A stretch of DNA of 64,000 nt from Fibrisoma limi BUZ 3 (GTDB lineage: Bacteria; Bacteroidota; Bacteroidia; Cytophagales; Spirosomataceae), in the NCBI RefSeq assembly GCF_000296815.2, contig NZ_CAIT01000004.1, forward strand, positions 992,001-1,056,000. The letters run 5' to 3'. Numbering within the stretch: the stretch's first letter is position 1; each line of letters begins with the position of its first letter. Below, in pieces: positions 61,635 to 64,000 of this stretch. A program made the translations under genes and the position numbers. The notes beneath the pieces were generated by a model. That model worked only from the letters and a program-made list of their open reading frames with translations. It had not been told where the DNA came from and ran no database searches.

Positions 61635-63563
61635 ATGAGATACTGCCATGTTTTACCGCTAACAGGTTTTCTAACAGTATATCTATGCTCAGCGGTCGTT
61701 GCCCAGGTTTCTACGCCTGCCGACTCGCTGGTGCGTTATTTAAAGACGCACAATCCGGCAGATACGGCCTATATCCGGGTAATGGATAAAGTAATTTACA
61801 GCCAGATCTATCAGAAAGCCGACTATGCGCGGGCCGATTCAATGAGCCGACAGATGGCCGACATCGCTACCCGAATGGGCGACTGGTTTGGTGTAGTGCG
61901 AGCTGCCCGAAATCGGGCCACGATCAGCCTGCTAACGGCAAACTATGAACAGATGCTTGTCCATTGTAAAAAAACACTCGACGTTGCCGAACAACACAAC
62001 CTGCCACCAGTGGTCGTTTACGGTGCATTGAGTAACCTGGCCGCAGGGTACGACAAAGTGGGTAATGACCCAATGGTGCTTCAAACGGCTCTCAAGGCGA
62101 TTCAGTTACAGGAACGGTACAATATCCGACCACGCGGACCGGTTGCGCATCGCCTTGTTGGAGGGGCTCTGGTAAAAATGGGCAAAGTGCAACAGGCTAT
62201 GCCTTATTACCGAGAGGCTGGTGTCATCTTTCGCGAAAATGGTGATCCGCGCGGAATTGCTATCTTCGAAAATCAATTGGGCGATCTTTACACCGATATC
62301 AAGCAGCCTCAACAAGCCCTGCCGCATTTCCGCGAATCGCTCAAATTGGCCGAACAGATAAAGTTTGAACTACTTCAGTTCGACGCCCTCGACGGGCTGG
62401 CCGTATGCTTACGAATGCTTAACAAACCCGACGAGGGCCTGGCCTACGCACGGCGTGCGCTGCAAATCGCCGAAAAGCAACAGAACAAGCTGGCAACCTG
62501 CACGATATTTGGCACTATCGCCGATTTGTATAAAGCCAAAAAAGACTACGTTAGTGCTGAATCGTACCTGAAAAAAGGCCTTACCCTGGCCGAAGACAAC
62601 GAGTTTAAGGACGAGCGCAAAAAACTGGTACAACAAATGGCCGACCTCTACGGCGAGCAACAGAAGTACCAGCAGGCCTACACGTTCCAGCTTCAACGAA
62701 ACAAGCTGATAGACTCGGCCACTACGGTACGAACGAATGCTGAAGTGCAGCGGCTGATTGCCCGGTACGAGACCGATAAAAAAGAAGCTCGTATTCAACT
62801 TCTGCAAAAGGAAAACCAGTTAAAGCAGAAAGAGGCTGCCAGGGCGAGTTTCCGAACCAACGCGCTGCTGGTTGGTGGCCTTTTGCTGCTACTGTTAGGA
62901 ACTGCCGTAAGCGCCTGGCTACTCAACCGTTCTAAACTTCGTCGGTTACAGGAAGCGCAGGCCCTGCGCAGGCAGATCGCCCACGACCTGCACGACGAAG
63001 TAGGCAGCACCCTGAGTAGTATCTCCCTGCTGAGCGGGATGACAGACAAGCTCCTGACTGAGAACCGACCTGAAACGGCCCACCGTATGGTGCAGAAGAT
63101 CTACACTGATGCCCGTCAGATCCTGGAAGCGATGGATGAGATCATCTGGACGATCAACCCCGGCAACGATTCACTGCAGCGCATCGCCCTGCGCCTGCAG
63201 GAGTATGCCCAGCCGCTGATGGAGTCGAAAGCCATCCGCTTCAGCTTTGAGATTGACCCAATGCTGGAAGGTCTGCCCATCTCGATGGAAGTACGGCGCA
63301 ACCTCTACCTCATCGGCAAGGAAGCCATCAACAACCTGATCAAGTACTCGCAGGCGACAGCCGCTACGGTTGGGTTTACCTACGATCAGGGTCAGCTACG
63401 GGTCCTGATTGAGGACAACGGCCAGGGCTTTGACCCGGCTCAGTTGTCGACGCGTACCGGTCAGCAGAGTATGCAGGAACGCGCCCGAGCGATCGGCGGT
63501 ACACTCACGGTCCGTTCAGCACCGGGGCAGGGAACAACGCTCGAACTGACGGCCGCTGCGTAG
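61635..63563 (+). CDS. TPR-sensor histidine kinase (HisKA_3 type)
   Basis: A 642-residue membrane kinase. A signal peptide (ends CSAVVAQ) is followed by about eight TPR units on the periplasmic side (~25-390; e.g. AMPYYREAGVIFRENGDPRGIA). A coiled segment, one membrane helix near 413-434 (ALLVGGLLLLLLGTAVSAWLL) and the kinase part follow. The dimerisation box is LRRQIAHDLHDEVGSTLSSISLL, with probable phospho-acceptor His453. The ATPase domain has LYLIGKEAINNLIKYSQA and VLIEDNGQGFDP. Such kinases normally signal to NarL/LuxR-type regulators, but none is in the window. The preceding gene is a truncated copy of its sensor half. Confidence 0.94.
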   Translation: MRYCHVLPLTGFLTVYLCSAVVAQVSTPADSLVRYLKTHNPADTAYIRVMDKVIYSQIYQKADYARADSMSRQMADIATRMGDWFGVVRAARNRATISLLTANYEQMLVHCKKTLDVAEQHNLPPVVVYGALSNLAAGYDKVGNDPMVLQTALKAIQLQERYNIRPRGPVAHRLVGGALVKMGKVQQAMPYYREAGVIFRENGDPRGIAIFENQLGDLYTDIKQPQQALPHFRESLKLAEQIKFELLQFDALDGLAVCLRMLNKPDEGLAYARRALQIAEKQQNKLATCTIFGTIADLYKAKKDYVSAESYLKKGLTLAEDNEFKDERKKLVQQMADLYGEQQKYQQAYTFQLQRNKLIDSATTVRTNAEVQRLIARYETDKKEARIQLLQKENQLKQKEAARASFRTNALLVGGLLLLLLGTAVSAWLLNRSKLRRLQEAQALRRQIAHDLHDEVGSTLSSISLLSGMTDKLLTENRPETAHRMVQKIYTDARQILEAMDEIIWTINPGNDSLQRIALRLQEYAQPLMESKAIRFSFEIDPMLEGLPISMEVRRNLYLIGKEAINNLIKYSQATAATVGFTYDQGQLRVLIEDNGQGFDPAQLSTRTGQQSMQERARAIGGTLTVRSAPGQGTTLELTAAA

Positions 63564-63614
63564 CATGGGCGGGGCTCATATACTTATCCGATTTACAAGG
63601 GTTTAGCTGTGATC

Positions 63615-63622
63615 TACCTTTG
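63615..63622 (+). promoter_or_regulatory. -7 box for the terminal lipoprotein gene
   Basis: TACCTTTG matches TAnnTTTG, 56 bases before the ATG at 63678. This indicates that the lipoprotein gene is transcribed separately from the kinase gene. Confidence 0.55.
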
Positions 63623-63677
63623 TTGTATCAGTAATAACTACTGAAAAGCAACAATCACATTCCAAAAAGACACGGTT

Positions 63678-64000
63678 ATGAGTCCTCACAAACTTTTCTG
63701 GACGGCCCTGCTGATCATGCTGAACGTAGCGTGCAGCCAGTCCGACGATGCGGTAGCACCGGCAACGGAAGCGACCTTAAGCGCTGACATCAATGGCCAA
63801 TCCTTCACGACTGGCTCGGCGGTATCAACGTACGAAAAAGCAACCAAACGCCTGACGGTGACGGGCTCAACCAATACCCATCAGGTTGGCTTTACGCTGG
63901 TCGACTTCAGTGGCGCATCAGCAATCACACTGGAAGACCGGCTTTCGAATAAAAGCACCGGCAGCTACGTTGACGTGAAGAAAAATACGATGTACACCAT
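63678..64000 (+). CDS. Predicted lipoprotein, 5' part
   Basis: The gene runs off the end of the window after 107 codons. It begins MSPHKLFWTALLIMLNVACSQ, a lipoprotein signal with Cys at residue 19. The visible mature part (LSADINGQSFTTGSAVSTYEKATKRLTVTGSTNTHQVGFTLVD) resembles small Bacteroidota lipoproteins of the DUF6252 kind, in which a short beta-rich domain begins with a NGQ/NGxxF motif. Function is unknown. Its own promoter box precedes it. Confidence 0.8.
   Translation, partial: MSPHKLFWTALLIMLNVACSQSDDAVAPATEATLSADINGQSFTTGSAVSTYEKATKRLTVTGSTNTHQVGFTLVDFSGASAITLEDRLSNKSTGSYVDVKKNTMYT

Overview
The window looks like chromosomal DNA of a Cytophagales bacterium (phylum Bacteroidota), most like a Spirosoma relative. 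The grounds are a SusC/SusD pair behind an ECF sigma factor and FecR anti-sigma factor, a type III glutamine synthetase, a long acidic tail on ribosomal protein S16, and TAnnTTTG -7 boxes in front of several genes. GC content is moderately high by eye, with a few AT-rich gaps. No rRNA, tRNA, CRISPR array, phage or intact insertion sequence was seen. The genus is an inference.

Layout. 1-4.6 kb: end of a GH20 hexosaminidase, a secreted alpha/beta hydrolase and a GH18 chitinase, suggesting amino-sugar or chitin turnover. 4.7-6.6 kb: rpsP-rimM-trmD. 6.6-14 kb: housekeeping genes, namely an AsmA-like/GT51 glycosyltransferase, GNAT, metallo-beta-lactamase-fold hydrolase, RluD-like pseudouridine synthase, PLP enzyme and threonylcarbamoyl-AMP synthase. 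14.1-17.1 kb: a 988-residue secreted protein with four nearly identical 73-residue repeats. 18-19.7 kb: a DGPF/YCII protein and an ECF42-like sigma factor. 20.9-31.9 kb: S9 peptidase, lipoprotein, carotenoid-desaturase-like oxidoreductase, two antiporters, a small HExxH protein and an M1 aminopeptidase. 32.2-33.7 kb: a CHAD-CYTH pair. 33.7-44.3 kb: one long minus-strand locus, sigma - FecR - SusC - SusD - two paralogous FAD oxidoreductases. 44.5-54.4 kb: a LolA-like protein, LtrA-like protein, pta-ackA, glutamine synthetase III, an M28 peptidase and an acidic unknown protein. 54.7-63.6 kb: a signalling cluster with three LytS-type kinases, one LytTR regulator, a Crp/Fnr regulator and a TPR histidine kinase preceded by a truncated copy of its own sensor part. 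The window ends inside a lipoprotein gene.

The most unusual signal is not a gene. At six places there are arrays of degenerate 7-mers or 8-mers, most of them in inverted pairs, each place with its own core word (8.86, 25.35, 26.11, 38.89/39.05, 45.2 and 54.4 kb). Most lie exactly between stop codons. One sits in frame inside the desaturase-like gene, and one forms the hydrophobic core of the SusD signal peptide. I do not know a named element family with this layout. Other points worth checking are a nested 142-bp palindrome, a terminator-like hairpin between the DGPF gene and its sigma factor, and a Crp-like palindrome cluster between divergent signalling genes.
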